Shown one piece after another: positions 17,755-26,787 of a DNA stretch of 64,000 bases. Within the stretch, counting starts at the first letter, position 1. Each line of letters opens with the position of its first letter. Below the pieces are notes generated by a model that did not search any database, was not told where the DNA came from, and saw only the letters and a program-made list of their open reading frames with translations. Location: contig NZ_JAGIPX010000027.1 in the NCBI RefSeq assembly GCF_017814945.1, positions 2,910 through 66,909 on the forward strand. The letters are read 5' to 3'. The position numbers and the translations under genes were made by a program. This stretch comes from Paraburkholderia sp. LEh10. GTDB taxonomy: Bacteria; Pseudomonadota; Gammaproteobacteria; Burkholderiales; Burkholderiaceae.

Positions 17755-18375
17755 TCATGCGACATAGCGCGCGACGCTGACGAACTGACACAGACTGCCG
17801 GCGAGTACGAACAGGTGCCAGATGCCATGTCCGTGCCGGATGCGCTCGTCGTTGATGAAGAAGTAGATGCCCGCGCTGTAGATGATCCCGCCGGCCAGCA
17901 GCCAGGCGGTGCCCGCGGCCGGCAACGCAATGACCAGCGGGCGGATGGCTACGAGCGCGAGCCATCCCATCAGCACGTAAAGCACCATCGATACGCTGCG
18001 GGTGCGTCGCCCGAGCGTCAGTTCCTGCACGATCCCGAGCGCTGCCAAACCCCAGCTCACGCCGAAAAGCGACCATCCCCATGGGCCGCGCAACGTGACC
18101 AGCGTGAACGGCGTATAGCTGCCCGCGATAAGCAGATAAATTGCAGAGTGATCGCACTTCTGCAAGATCGCTTTCAGACGCGGACTACTTACGCTGTGAT
18201 ACAGCGTCGAAATTCCGTACAGCACGCAGAGCATCGCGCCATAGACGCTGAAGCTCACGACCTTGTACGCATCGCCGTCGAGCGCGCCCATCGTCACGAG
18301 CGTCGCCAGCCCCGCCACCGACAGCACGGCGCCGACGAGATGCGTGATGCTATTCAGCCGCTCACCGACATGCAC
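17755..18375 (-). CDS. Hemolysin III family membrane protein (PAQR-like)
   Basis: 206 residues from a GTG start at 18375, with AGGAGG eight bases upstream. Seven hydrophobic segments fill most of the length. The family's conserved residues are present: ERLNSITHLVGAVL with an early Glu and His, YGISTLYHS, the metal-type His in LQKCDHSAIYLLIAGSYTPF, and the C-terminal RIRHGHGIWHLFVLAGSLCQF. HlyIII proteins are inner-membrane relatives of eukaryotic adiponectin-type receptors and are thought to be zinc-dependent lipid hydrolases; haemolysis was only an early assignment. The gene stands alone between the helicase and the cytochrome operon. Confidence 0.88.
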   Translation of the reverse strand: MHVGERLNSITHLVGAVLSVAGLATLVTMGALDGDAYKVVSFSVYGAMLCVLYGISTLYHSVSSPRLKAILQKCDHSAIYLLIAGSYTPFTLVTLRGPWGWSLFGVSWGLAALGIVQELTLGRRTRSVSMVLYVLMGWLALVAIRPLVIALPAAGTAWLLAGGIIYSAGIYFFINDERIRHGHGIWHLFVLAGSLCQFVSVARYVA

Positions 18376-18494
18376 GGTACTACCTCCTGCATGATGCCTA
18401 TGTCATACGACATTCGACACGGGTCTCACGTTAAAGGTCCGATATGTCAGATGTCCCCCTACCTCGATGACAAAACTTCGAAACTGCAATGCTA

Positions 18495-18538
18495 CAAAAA
18501 GCGAAGGGCGCGGCCGCGATAACCGCAGGCCGCGCCCT
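18495..18538 (-). terminator. Terminator of the cytochrome c pair
   Basis: On the minus strand, an 11-bp stem AGGGCGCGGCC / GGCCGCGCCCT is followed by TTCGCTTTTTG. It lies just past the cytochrome gene stop at 18556. Confidence 0.7.
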
Positions 18539-18555
18539 GAAACTTCAGACGACGC

Positions 18556-19854
18556 TTAGTCGAGCGGCGCCGAACGCAGATCGGACACTTGTTGCGGCGA
18601 CACAGCCGTGCCGTGGTTGCCCCACGACTGGCGGATGTACGTCACAACGGCTGCCACTTCCTGATTCGACAGTGATTGAGCGAACGGGGGCATGCCGTAC
18701 GGCTTCGGGTTGCCGCCCGTGCTCGGCGGATAACCGCCGTTCAGCACCATGCGGATCGGGTTGACGGCAGACGGCATCTGGATCGACTGGTTGTTCGCGA
18801 GCGGCGGGAAGTTAGGCGGCATGCCGAGACCGTTGTCCGCGTGGCACTTCGCGCAGCTGTCAGCGTAGATCTTCTGACCTTGCTTCAACAGTTCGGTGCC
18901 GAACTGTTGCGACGTTTCCAGTTGCAGATGCTCAGGCGCTTCTTCCTTCTGCGGGATCGTCTTCAGGTACGTCGCCATCGCGTGGATGTCTTCGTCCGTC
19001 ATGTACTGCATGCTGTTGTGAACCACTTCAGCCATCGGACCGAACACTGCGCCGCGCTGCGACACGCCGTTCTTCAGCAGATCGGAAATGTCCTTGATTT
19101 CCCAGTCGCCGAGTCCGGCTTCCTTGTTCGACGTCAGCGAAGGAGCATACCAGTTCTGCAGCGGGATTAGACCGCCGGCGAAGGCCGCCGAGTTCACAGG
19201 GCCGCCCATCGCGTTGATCGATGTGTGGCACATGCCGCAGTGGCCGAGACCTTCGATCAGATAGGCGCCGCGGTTCCATTCCACCGACTTGGTCGGATCA
19301 GCCTTGTACTCGCCTTCGCGGAAGAACAGCGTGCGCCAGCCGATCAGCAGGTTACGGTTGTTGAACGGGAACTTGAGTTCATGCGGACGGCTCGGCACGG
19401 CGACGGGAGGAATCGAGCGCAGATACGCATAGATCGCGTCCGAGTCCGCGCGCGTGACCTTCGTATAGCTCGTGAACGGGAAGCCGGGGTACAGCAGACT
19501 GCCGTCCTTCGAGCGGCCCGTGTGCATCGCGCGATAGAAGTCGTCCTGCGTCCACTTGCCGATGCCGTATTGGTCGTCGGGCGTGATGTTCGGCGTGAAC
19601 ATCGTGCCGAACGGCGTCAGCATCGGCAGGCCGCCGGCGAATTCCTTGCCGCCGCGAACCGTGTGACACGCGATACAGTCGCCGGCGCGGGCGAGGTATT
19701 CGCCCTTCTTGATCAATGCAGCCTGATCTGCCGGCGTGGCTGCGACGGCGGTGCCGTTATGCAGATAGTCGCTGCCCGACCACAGGACGGGAACGAGCGC
19801 GGCAGCCGCGACCACGACGACAGCCGAAAGGGCGAACAAAGACTTGCGTTTCAT
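18556..19854 (-). CDS. Triheme cytochrome c, membrane-dehydrogenase subunit type
   Basis: 432 residues. Residues 4-26 form a signal or anchor helix, and the rest is periplasmic. Three heme-binding CxxCH motifs are seen: CIACH at 60-64, CGMCH at 206-210 and CAKCH at 334-338. The pattern GEYLARAGDCIACHTVRGGKEFAGG and PFGTMFTPNITPD matches the cytochrome subunit of alcohol, gluconate or sorbitol dehydrogenases (AdhB/GadC type), which carries electrons to quinone. No dehydrogenase flavo- or PQQ subunit is nearby, so the electron donor is unknown. It follows the diheme cytochrome by 21 bases, and the two are clearly cotranscribed. Confidence 0.9.
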   Translation of the reverse strand: MKRKSLFALSAVVVVAAAALVPVLWSGSDYLHNGTAVAATPADQAALIKKGEYLARAGDCIACHTVRGGKEFAGGLPMLTPFGTMFTPNITPDDQYGIGKWTQDDFYRAMHTGRSKDGSLLYPGFPFTSYTKVTRADSDAIYAYLRSIPPVAVPSRPHELKFPFNNRNLLIGWRTLFFREGEYKADPTKSVEWNRGAYLIEGLGHCGMCHTSINAMGGPVNSAAFAGGLIPLQNWYAPSLTSNKEAGLGDWEIKDISDLLKNGVSQRGAVFGPMAEVVHNSMQYMTDEDIHAMATYLKTIPQKEEAPEHLQLETSQQFGTELLKQGQKIYADSCAKCHADNGLGMPPNFPPLANNQSIQMPSAVNPIRMVLNGGYPPSTGGNPKPYGMPPFAQSLSNQEVAAVVTYIRQSWGNHGTAVSPQQVSDLRSAPLD

Positions 19855-19875
19855 TTGTTTGTCTCTCCCGGTGCC

Positions 19876-20607
19876 TTATTGCGGTTCGCTGCCGCAGGCA
19901 AGCGGAGTCTTCAACGATTTGGCAGGGGCCGGCACGGGGTTCTGCGGCGCCTGCTGCGTGGAAAGCCACGCGGCGACAGCATTCACGTCGGCGTCCGTCA
20001 GACGCGTGGCGATCGTGTGCATGCAGTCAGGCTCGATGGCGTGGCGCGAACCCGAACGCCATGCGCCCAGCTGTGCGCTCATGTAGTCCATATGCAGGCC
20101 GACCAAACCGGGGATAGCCGGTTCCATGCCCGTCAGCGTCTTGCCGTGGCAGGCTGCGCAAGCGGGAATCTGCCTGGATGCGTCGCCGTTCAGCACGATT
20201 TCCTTGCCACGCGCGAGCGTTGAATCGGAGACCGCGGGCTTGGACGGCGTCGGATACGGCGGTCGCTGCGCCGAGAAGTAAGCTGCGATGTCGTGAAGAT
20301 AGTCGTCCGAGAGATACGTGACGAGGTAGTTCATCGGCGGATACTTGCGGCGACCTTCACGGAAATTCTTCAACTGGTTGAAGAGATATTCGGTCGGCTT
20401 GCCGGCAAGTCGCGGGAAGTAGTCGTTGTCCGTGCCTTGGCCTTTCGAGCCGTGACATGCCGTGCAGCCTTGCACGCGCGATTCCATCGTGTCCGGAGCT
20501 TTAGGCTGGGTTTGCGCTTTCGCAGCGCCAGATACGCCTGCGCACGCGATCAGCAGTAGGGCGAGCAACGGGCGGAAAATGCGTCTTGAAGACACGCGTA
20601 ACTCCAT
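19876..20607 (-). CDS. Diheme cytochrome c (c4-like)
   Basis: 243 residues from the ATG at 20607, chosen because a Sec signal peptide begins there (RRIFRPLLALLLIACAGVSGAAKA); upstream frame continuation looks non-coding. Two heme sites are seen, CTACH at 48-52 and CAACH at 150-154, each in its own domain with later Met residues as likely axial ligands. The repeated pattern (ACHGSKGQGTDNDYFPRLAGKPTEYLFNQLKNF in short blocks) is that of cytochrome c4. It carries electrons in the periplasm, perhaps between the triheme partner downstream and a terminal oxidase. Upstream is a 440-base gap to divergent copC. Confidence 0.85.
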   Translation of the reverse strand: MELRVSSRRIFRPLLALLLIACAGVSGAAKAQTQPKAPDTMESRVQGCTACHGSKGQGTDNDYFPRLAGKPTEYLFNQLKNFREGRRKYPPMNYLVTYLSDDYLHDIAAYFSAQRPPYPTPSKPAVSDSTLARGKEIVLNGDASRQIPACAACHGKTLTGMEPAIPGLVGLHMDYMSAQLGAWRSGSRHAIEPDCMHTIATRLTDADVNAVAAWLSTQQAPQNPVPAPAKSLKTPLACGSEPQ

Positions 20608-21047
20608 GATTATCGGGGACCTTGCCGAACTTCGAACGGATCGGTGTGTGCAGCGCGATGGATGCTTCAGACGCTGCGCGGCGACGCAGCATTCTATCAT
20701 CGATGGGTAATGGTGACTATTTGCCACACGCGACGTACTTCCCGCCTGATGCGCCCGAACGACACCGCCGATGCGACATGTTGACGCAATCGGCCGTCGT
20801 CGCGCATGGCACCGGTCGGCCTTGCAATCGACGGGTGGCCTGGCGGTAGCGCTTCCAGCTGATTTAAGATTGCGCATTTTGCATCGATGGAGGGTGTCCT
20901 TCGCGGTGACCGTGGATTCATGCGCGCATGCCGCCGCGCGTCGCGATGGATGATGCCAGTCACGGTTGAACTGACTCGACGTTCAGACATCGAAGCGTAC
21001 TATCCCGACCTCCTTACGTTTTTCAGCGTTCCATTTTCATCGCCCTT
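20608..21047. other. Divergent intergenic region between cytochrome and copC
   Basis: 440 bases. Several short open frames exist but none has a good Shine-Dalgarno or protein-like composition. It should hold promoters for both directions. No clear operator was identified. Confidence 0.4.
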
Positions 21048-21425
21048 ATGACCTTCTTCCTGTCCTTGCGATCGCCACTTCGCTGGCTCGCGGCGTGCGG
21101 CGCATCACTTGCCGTCGCATCCAATGCCTTTGCTCATGCGAGTCCGACGTCGCGTGACCCCGCGCCGGACGCCGAGGTCGCGGCGCCTTCGGTGGTGACG
21201 ATCCGCTTCAGCGAGCCGCTCGAGCCGGCGTTCAGCAAGATCGCGCTGGTCGACGAGGCGGGCAAGCGGGCGGCGTCGCTGGCATCCGTAGTCGATGCGC
21301 AAGACAGGAAGACCATGCATCTCGAACTGAAGCCACTCGCGCCGGGGCGCTACACGGTGCAGTGGACAGCCGTCGCCGATGACGGACACCGGACGAAGGG
21401 CGGTTACGCCTTCAACGTCAAATGA
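21048..21425 (+). CDS. copC: Periplasmic copper-binding protein CopC
   Basis: 125 residues with a Sec signal peptide (residues 1-28, ending near ASNAFAHA). The mature N-terminal His of HASPTSRDPAPDAEV and the strand VVTIRFSEPLEPAFSKI belong to the CopC fold; a C-terminal block GRYTVQWTAVADDGHRTKGGYAFNV contains the second conserved His. CopC binds copper in the periplasm and hands it to CopD. The stop overlaps the copD start by four bases (ATGA), so translation is coupled. Confidence 0.92.
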   Translation: MTFFLSLRSPLRWLAACGASLAVASNAFAHASPTSRDPAPDAEVAAPSVVTIRFSEPLEPAFSKIALVDEAGKRAASLASVVDAQDRKTMHLELKPLAPGRYTVQWTAVADDGHRTKGGYAFNVK

Positions 21426-22351
21426 GAGTCGACGGATTGTGGATCGGGCAGGTCGCGATGGCCGCGCTCATGAACGTCGCGTTTGCGTTTGCCGTCGGTT
21501 CGGCGTTGCTCGGCGCGTGGCTCACGAACGACGCGCAGGCGAAGATCGCACCGGCGCGTCCCGCATGGTTGCGCGCGCAGCGGTCGATGCAGGCTTCGGC
21601 GATCGTGCTCGTGCTGGCGGACCTCGGCTGGCTCCTCTATCAGGCGGCCGAAATGGCGGGCGTCAGCCTGCCTGAAGCGTTCGGCATCGTGCCGACGATG
21701 CTGTCGCAGACGCATGTCGGTTTCGGCTGGAGCGTTGCGTTTGCGGGCGCGCTCGTGCTGGCGATCGTGTCGTTCGCGCGCCAGAGCAACGTATTGCGCA
21801 ATGCGCTGCTGTGGCTCGCCGTGATCGCGATTGCGGGCGGCAAGGCTTCGCTGGGGCACGCGGCGGACGCGGGCGTCGCGTCGGCGGCAATCGGCATTCA
21901 AACGCTGCACGTGCTGACGACGGCCGTATGGGCCGGGCTCGTGCTCGCGGCGGGATTGTCGGTGCTGCCGGCGCTCGGCGCGTCGGTCGCGCGTGGCGTG
22001 CTGATCCGCACGGCGACGCAGCTGTCGAACGTGTCGCTCGTTGCTGTCGCGTTCGTTCTGCTGTCGGGCGTGTTCAACGCGGTGCGCGGCTCGGGCAACT
22101 CGTGGGCGGCATTCGAGAACAGCACGTGGGGTCACGTGCTGACGCTCAAGCTCGCGCTCGTTGCGCTCGCGCTGATGCTCGGCGGGCTCAATCGCTTTGC
22201 GGCATTGCCGAGATTGCGCCGCACCGCCTCGACGATGGATGCACACACGTTTGCCAACGTGCTGTACCTCGAAGCGCTCGCGATGCTCGGCATCTTCGCC
22301 GCGGCGGCGGTGCTGTCGCATAGCGTGCCGGCTTTCGCGGCGCTGGGTTGA
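21422..22351 (+). CDS. copD: Copper transport membrane protein CopD
   Basis: 309 residues with about eight hydrophobic helices. The family hallmarks LSQTHVGFGWSVAFAGAL, GHAADAGVASAAIGIQTLHVLTTAVWAGLVLAA (His pair in membrane) and SHSVPAF near the C-terminus are visible. CopD is thought to move copper across the inner membrane and works with CopC, its overlapping upstream neighbour. A role in copper supply to the cytochrome oxidases is possible given the neighbouring cytochrome genes, but that is inference. Confidence 0.9.
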   Translation: MRVDGLWIGQVAMAALMNVAFAFAVGSALLGAWLTNDAQAKIAPARPAWLRAQRSMQASAIVLVLADLGWLLYQAAEMAGVSLPEAFGIVPTMLSQTHVGFGWSVAFAGALVLAIVSFARQSNVLRNALLWLAVIAIAGGKASLGHAADAGVASAAIGIQTLHVLTTAVWAGLVLAAGLSVLPALGASVARGVLIRTATQLSNVSLVAVAFVLLSGVFNAVRGSGNSWAAFENSTWGHVLTLKLALVALALMLGGLNRFAALPRLRRTASTMDAHTFANVLYLEALAMLGIFAAAAVLSHSVPAFAALG

Positions 22352-22401
22352 GCGCGCTCGCGCCTATCGTCGCGGGCGAAGTCGATCGGCTGTTCGGGCG
22401 A

Positions 22402-22704
22402 TCATTCGTAGCCGAGCTTGTGCGCGACGACGGGCGCGAAGACGAGCCCGATCGCGCAGCCCGCCACCTTGCCTTCGAGCTCCGCCGCTGCCGCATGGAA
22501 GCTCGTGATGTGCGTGAGGAGATCGAAGAGTTGCGGCAGGCAATAGAGAAACGCCGCCGCGACGAAACACTTCTCAACAGCCGAAATGCGCCAGCCGCGT
22601 GCGCACGCGAGCCTCGCGCCGATCACACGCGACACGCCGAACACGACGAGCGCTCCGATCGTTGCCTGTTCGCGGATCAGATAGTCGCGGAGAAATTCGC
22701 CCAT
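22402..22704 (-). CDS. Small hypothetical membrane protein
   Basis: 100 residues from the ATG at 22704, which has AGAGGA four bases upstream; a start at 22746 is less likely. Two or three hydrophobic stretches are visible (ATIGALVVFGVSRVIGARLA, VEKCFVAAAFLYCLPQLFDLL, and VAGCAIGLVFAPVVAH). No known domain is recognised. It is convergent with copD with only 50 bases between, so a common role with copper is not implied. The orientation and the good ribosome site argue for a real gene. Confidence 0.6.
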   Translation of the reverse strand: MGEFLRDYLIREQATIGALVVFGVSRVIGARLACARGWRISAVEKCFVAAAFLYCLPQLFDLLTHITSFHAAAAELEGKVAGCAIGLVFAPVVAHKLGYE

Positions 22705-22930
22705 CGCGTCCTCTGTTCGAATGGTGATGTGCGTGCCATTCAGCAAGGAGCAGGCCAGGCGCTGCGGCGCGCGTGACGGCGTTCACAACCTCTTGTTCCA
22801 CAAGGGCTTGCGCCGTCAGCGCGAGCGGACCGCGCGATCCGGCAACGCGTCGAGCGTGGGGAGTGTTACGTTTCTGAAACGCCGCGCGGGTGGGACGTCG
22901 CAGAGCCGGTGATGTAACCGGTTGTCAGAT

Positions 22931-22954
22931 GACAAACGCCGCCCGAAGGCGGCG
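22931..22954 (-). terminator. Terminator of the galactonate dehydratase gene
   Basis: On the minus strand, CGCCGCC / GGCGGCG with a TTCG loop is followed by TTTGTC. It is 35 bases past the stop of dgoD. Confidence 0.7.
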
Positions 22955-22988
22955 CCGGATGTTTCATTCCTGATATTGGTCCTCTTGC

Positions 22989-24137
22989 TTACCACTCGGC
23001 GACGCTGCCGTCCGCGTGACGCCATACCGGGTTGCGCCAGCGATGTCCGATCTTCGCCATCTCGCGCACCTTTTCTTCATTCACTTCGATGCCGAGACCC
23101 GGCCCTTGCGGAATCGACACGAAGCCGTCTTCGTACTTGAAGACTTCCGGATTCTTGATGTAGTCGAGCAGATCGTTGCCCTGGTTGTAGTGAATGCCCA
23201 GGCTCTGTTCCTGGATGAACGCGTTATAGCTGACAGCGTCGATCTGCAAACACGTGGCAAGCGCAATCGGGCCGAGCGGACAGTGCAGTGCGAGCGCCAC
23301 GTCGTACGCTTCCGCCATCGACGCAATCTTGCGGCACTCGGTAATGCCGCCCGCATGCGATGCGTCCGGCTGGATGATGTCGACATAGCCGCCCGCGAGA
23401 ATGTGCTTGAAGTCCCAGCGTGAGTACAGACGCTCGCCGAGCGCGATGGGCGTGCTCGTCTGGTTGACGATGTCGCGCAGCGCCTCGACGTTCTCCGACA
23501 GCACGGGCTCTTCGATGAACATCAGCTTGAACGGATCGAGCTCCTTCGCGAGCACCTTCGCCATCGGCTTGTGGACGCGGCCGTGGAAGTCCACGCCGAT
23601 GCCGACATTCGGTCCCACTGCTTCGCGCACGGCGGCGACGTTGTTGATGACGCCTTGCACCTTGTCGAACGTATCGATGATCTGCAGTTCTTCTGAGCCG
23701 TTCATCTTGACGGCCTTGAAGCCGCGCTCGACGACGGCGCGCGCGTTGTTCGCGACGTCGCTCGGACGGTCGCCGCCGATCCACGAATACACCTTGATGC
23801 GATCGCGCACCTGGCCGCCGAGCAGCGTGTGCACGGGCACGCCATGGAACTTGCCCTTGATGTCCCACAGCGCCTGATCGACGCCCGCGATCGCGCTCAT
23901 CGAGATCGGGCCGCCGCGATAGAAGCCCGCGCGGTACATGACCTGCCAGTGGTCCTCGATATTGCGCGGATCTTTGCCGAGCAGATAGTCGGAAAGCTCG
24001 TCGACGGCAGCGGCGACGGTATGCGCTCGGCCTTCGACGACGGGCTCGCCCCAGCCGACGATGCCCTCGTCGGTTTCGATCTTCACGAAACACCAGCGCG
24101 GCGGAACGATGAATGTTTCGATTCTGGTGATCTTCAT
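22989..24137 (-). CDS. dgoD: D-galactonate dehydratase
   Basis: 382 residues, the normal length. Member of the enolase superfamily, mandelate racemase branch. Substrate-binding N-terminus (MKITRIETFIVPPRWCFVKI), then barrel motifs: VDFHGRVHKP with metal Asp and catalytic His, FIEEPVLSENVEAL and ALGERLYSRWDF with metal Glu residues, and ALHCPLGPIALA with the second catalytic His. It dehydrates D-galactonate to 2-keto-3-deoxygalactonate. The rest of the pathway (kinase, aldolase) is not in this window. The divergent GntR regulator at 24.4 kb is likely its control. The start has a GGAGACGC ribosome site. Confidence 0.93.
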   Translation of the reverse strand: MKITRIETFIVPPRWCFVKIETDEGIVGWGEPVVEGRAHTVAAAVDELSDYLLGKDPRNIEDHWQVMYRAGFYRGGPISMSAIAGVDQALWDIKGKFHGVPVHTLLGGQVRDRIKVYSWIGGDRPSDVANNARAVVERGFKAVKMNGSEELQIIDTFDKVQGVINNVAAVREAVGPNVGIGVDFHGRVHKPMAKVLAKELDPFKLMFIEEPVLSENVEALRDIVNQTSTPIALGERLYSRWDFKHILAGGYVDIIQPDASHAGGITECRKIASMAEAYDVALALHCPLGPIALATCLQIDAVSYNAFIQEQSLGIHYNQGNDLLDYIKNPEVFKYEDGFVSIPQGPGLGIEVNEEKVREMAKIGHRWRNPVWRHADGSVAEW

Positions 24138-24254
24138 GGGGCGTCTCCTTTGCTTGCTAATGCCGATTGCGGTTGAGGCCGCGTCGTCTCACTTCCTGGA
24201 TAGCGACGGCGCGGCAGTTGAGGACGCACATGCTACCGCAAAATCGCTTTAAAG

Positions 24255-24268
24255 TACTATTAATAGTA
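24255..24268. promoter_or_regulatory. Palindromic operator candidate between dgoD and its regulator
   Basis: A perfect 14-bp palindrome, TACTATTAATAGTA, lies 117 bases upstream of dgoD and about 110 bases upstream of the GntR gene. GntR-family dimers bind such AT-rich palindromes, and this is the only strong one here. Confidence 0.5.
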
Positions 24269-24377
24269 TTATTTGGCGAAAGGTTTTACCGCGCGACGCT
24301 TGGGCTCGCGGCCGCGATGGCCGATAATCGCGGGCGTTTCTCGCCCCCTGTGAGGCGAGCCGAGCCACGCCCCAACA

Positions 24378-25091
24378 TTGATCCCGTCCACCACCCGCTT
24401 CAGGAGAAACGACATTCAGCGAGATCTGCACGGCCGCGTCGCCCATTTGCTCGGAACAGCCATACTGCGCGGCGACTATGCGCCCGAATCGGTCCTGCCG
24501 CGCGAAGCGGAGTTGATGGAGACGTTCGGTGTGAGCCGCACGGTGCTTCGCGAAGCGTTGCGCACGTTGACATCGAAAGGGCTGATCGAATCGCGGCCGC
24601 GCGTCGGCACACGCGTGCGCCCGCGGCCCGCGTGGAACCTGCTGGATGCCGATGTGCTCGACTGGTATTCGCGGGTTGCGCCCGCGATGGATTTCGCGCT
24701 GAAGCTGCAGGAGATGCGCGAGATGATCGAGCCGTATGCGGCTGCGCTGGCCGCGGCGTCGTACGGCGACGAGGCGTTCGGCGCGCTCGATGCCGCGCAT
24801 CGCGCGATGGTCGCGGCGCGCAATGTCGACGAATGGGTGCGGGCCGACCTGCAATTTCATCTGAGCGTGCTCGCCGCTTGCAGCAACGAACTGCTGATAC
24901 CGCTCGGCACCTTGATCGAGCGCACGCTCGAAGCGCAATTGCGTCTGAACGCGAAACGCGCCGACGTGTTCAACGCGTCGCTGGCCGAGCATACGGCCGT
25001 ATTCGAAGCGATCCGCGATCGCGACGCGCCGCGCGCGCGGCACGCGATGGCGTCGCTGCTTGGCGTGACGCGCGGGCGGATCGAAGGCTGA
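24378..25091 (+). CDS. GntR-family regulator, probably of galactonate use
   Basis: 237 residues. The N-terminal winged helix is clear (VAHLLGTAILRGDYAPESVLPREAELMETFGVSRTVLREALRTLTSKGLIESRPRVGTRV), followed by the FadR-type all-helical FCD effector domain with the metal-site pattern (EMREMIEPYAA, DLQFHLSVLAACSN, EHTAVFEAIRD). It is divergent from dgoD, so it is most simply a DgoR-like repressor sensing galactonate. The start is unclear: the given TTG has no ribosome site, while AGGAG lies seven bases ahead of an ATT at 24414, which would give a rare start and remove 12 residues. Confidence 0.85.
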   Translation: MIPSTTRFRRNDIQRDLHGRVAHLLGTAILRGDYAPESVLPREAELMETFGVSRTVLREALRTLTSKGLIESRPRVGTRVRPRPAWNLLDADVLDWYSRVAPAMDFALKLQEMREMIEPYAAALAAASYGDEAFGALDAAHRAMVAARNVDEWVRADLQFHLSVLAACSNELLIPLGTLIERTLEAQLRLNAKRADVFNASLAEHTAVFEAIRDRDAPRARHAMASLLGVTRGRIEG

Positions 25092-25114
25092 GGCCGGGTG
25101 GGCCTTGCGCGGCG

Positions 25115-26653
25115 TCAGTCCATGCCCGCATGCGCGACGGATTCGTCGGGTGCCTTGCGCGATGGATGGATCAATAGCACGAGGGGAATGACGGCCAGCG
25201 TCGCGACGAACATCAGCTTGAAGTCGTTCAGATACGCGATCATCGCAGCCTGCTGCGTGATCGATAGATCGAGCACGGCGACGTCGACGCGCGAGCCTGC
25301 GGCGAGCATCGGCTGAACGACCGGGTTGAACGCCGTCACGTTCGCAGCGAGATCCGAATGCGCGACCTGCGTGTTGCGCGTGAGCAGCGTCTGCACGATC
25401 GAAATGCCGATACTGCTGCCGATGTTGCGCATCAGGCTGTAGGTCGCGGTGCCGTCGGCGCGCAACGCGGGCGTGAGCGTCGAGAACGTCAGCGCGCTGA
25501 GCGGCACGAATACCAGACCCAGGCCGAAGCCCTGGATCACGCCGGGCCATACGATGTCCGATGCCGACAGCACGATCGTGTATTGCATCATCTGCCAGAG
25601 CGCGAGCGCCGACACGATGAAGCCGGTGAGCAGCATCAGCCGCGCGTCGATGTGCTTGAGCAGGCGGCCCGCGAACAGCATCGCGATCATCGTGCCGGCG
25701 CCGCTCGGCGCCGTCACGAGGCCCGTCGTCGCAACGGGGTAGTTCATCAGGTTCTGCAGCATCGGCGGCAGCAGCGCGCGCGTCGCGTACATCACCGCGC
25801 CGATGATGAAGATGAAGAACGTGCCCGTCGCGAAGTTGCGGTCTTTCAGCAACTCGTACTTGAAAAACGACGACTTGCCGACGGTCGCCGTATGCGCGAC
25901 GAAGAACGCGAAGCTGATCGACGCGATCAGCGCTTCGATCACGATTTCGTGCGAGCCGAACCAGTCGAGTTGCTCGCCGCGATCGAGCATCGCCTGCAAT
26001 GCGCCGATCGCGAGGCCGAGCGTCGTGAAGCCGAAGGCGTCGAACTTCGCGTCATGCTTGCGTTCGCGCGACGGCAGAAACGTCAGCACGCCAAAGAGCG
26101 CGAACGCGCCGATCGGCACGTTGATGAAAAAGACCCAGCGCCAGTTGTAGCTATCCGTGAGCCAACCGCCGAGCGTCGGACCCAGAATCGGCCCGACCAT
26201 CACGCCCATGCCCCAGACGGCCATCGCCTGGCCCTGCTTTTCGCGGGGGTTGATGTCGAGCAGGAGCGATTGCGAGAGCGGCACGAGCGACGCGCCGAAG
26301 ATGCCTTGCAAGAGGCGCGACGCGACGATCTGCGTCAGCGTCTCGGACAGCCCGCACAGCGCCGACGCGACCGTGAAGCCGCCGATCGCGAACATCAGCA
26401 GGCGCTTGACGCTCAGCCGGTCGGACAGCCAGCCGGTGAGAGGCGTCGCGATCGCGGCGGCCACGATGTACGACGTGAGCACCCACGTGATTTCATCCTG
26501 CGACGCCGACAGGCTGCCTTGCATGTGCGGCAGCGCGACGTTGGCGATGGTGCTGTCGAGGGTCTGCATCAGCGTCGCGAGCATGATCGCGATCGTGATC
26601 ATCGGACGGTTCAGCTCGGCGGCGGGCTTTGCCGCCGGGAAATCAGAGGCCAT
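25115..26653 (-). CDS. DHA2-family multidrug efflux transporter (EmrB/QacA type)
   Basis: 512 residues with 14 predicted membrane helices, normal for DHA2. The motif C-like N-terminus ATLMQTLDSTIANVALPHMQGSL, motif A in GWLSDRLSVKRLL, and PILGPTLGGWLTDSYNWRWVFFINVPIGAFAL are characteristic. It exports drugs or metabolites by proton antiport across the inner membrane. It usually works with an EmrA-type adaptor and an outer-membrane channel, but neither is in this window. Divergent MarR regulator at 26.8 kb is the likely repressor. The ATG has no clear Shine-Dalgarno. Confidence 0.92.
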   Translation of the reverse strand: MASDFPAAKPAAELNRPMITIAIMLATLMQTLDSTIANVALPHMQGSLSASQDEITWVLTSYIVAAAIATPLTGWLSDRLSVKRLLMFAIGGFTVASALCGLSETLTQIVASRLLQGIFGASLVPLSQSLLLDINPREKQGQAMAVWGMGVMVGPILGPTLGGWLTDSYNWRWVFFINVPIGAFALFGVLTFLPSRERKHDAKFDAFGFTTLGLAIGALQAMLDRGEQLDWFGSHEIVIEALIASISFAFFVAHTATVGKSSFFKYELLKDRNFATGTFFIFIIGAVMYATRALLPPMLQNLMNYPVATTGLVTAPSGAGTMIAMLFAGRLLKHIDARLMLLTGFIVSALALWQMMQYTIVLSASDIVWPGVIQGFGLGLVFVPLSALTFSTLTPALRADGTATYSLMRNIGSSIGISIVQTLLTRNTQVAHSDLAANVTAFNPVVQPMLAAGSRVDVAVLDLSITQQAAMIAYLNDFKLMFVATLAVIPLVLLIHPSRKAPDESVAHAGMD

Positions 26654-26775
26654 GAAGCGGGAACTGGAATAGTAAGCATGCTCATTGTATAGACGGTTTC
26701 TTTTGATGAAAACGCTGAGTTTCCAGGAGTGGTTGTACGCTGCGCGTTTCGGGCGGATGCAGCGGCGCCTCTTCG

Positions 26776-26781
26776 TATAAT
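26776..26781 (+). promoter_or_regulatory. Perfect -10 element just ahead of the MarR gene
   Basis: TATAAT ends six bases before the MarR ATG at 26788. If used, transcription would begin at or next to the start codon, making a leaderless message. No good -35 was seen at 17 bases. Confidence 0.45.
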
Positions 26782-26787
26782 CGCGCG

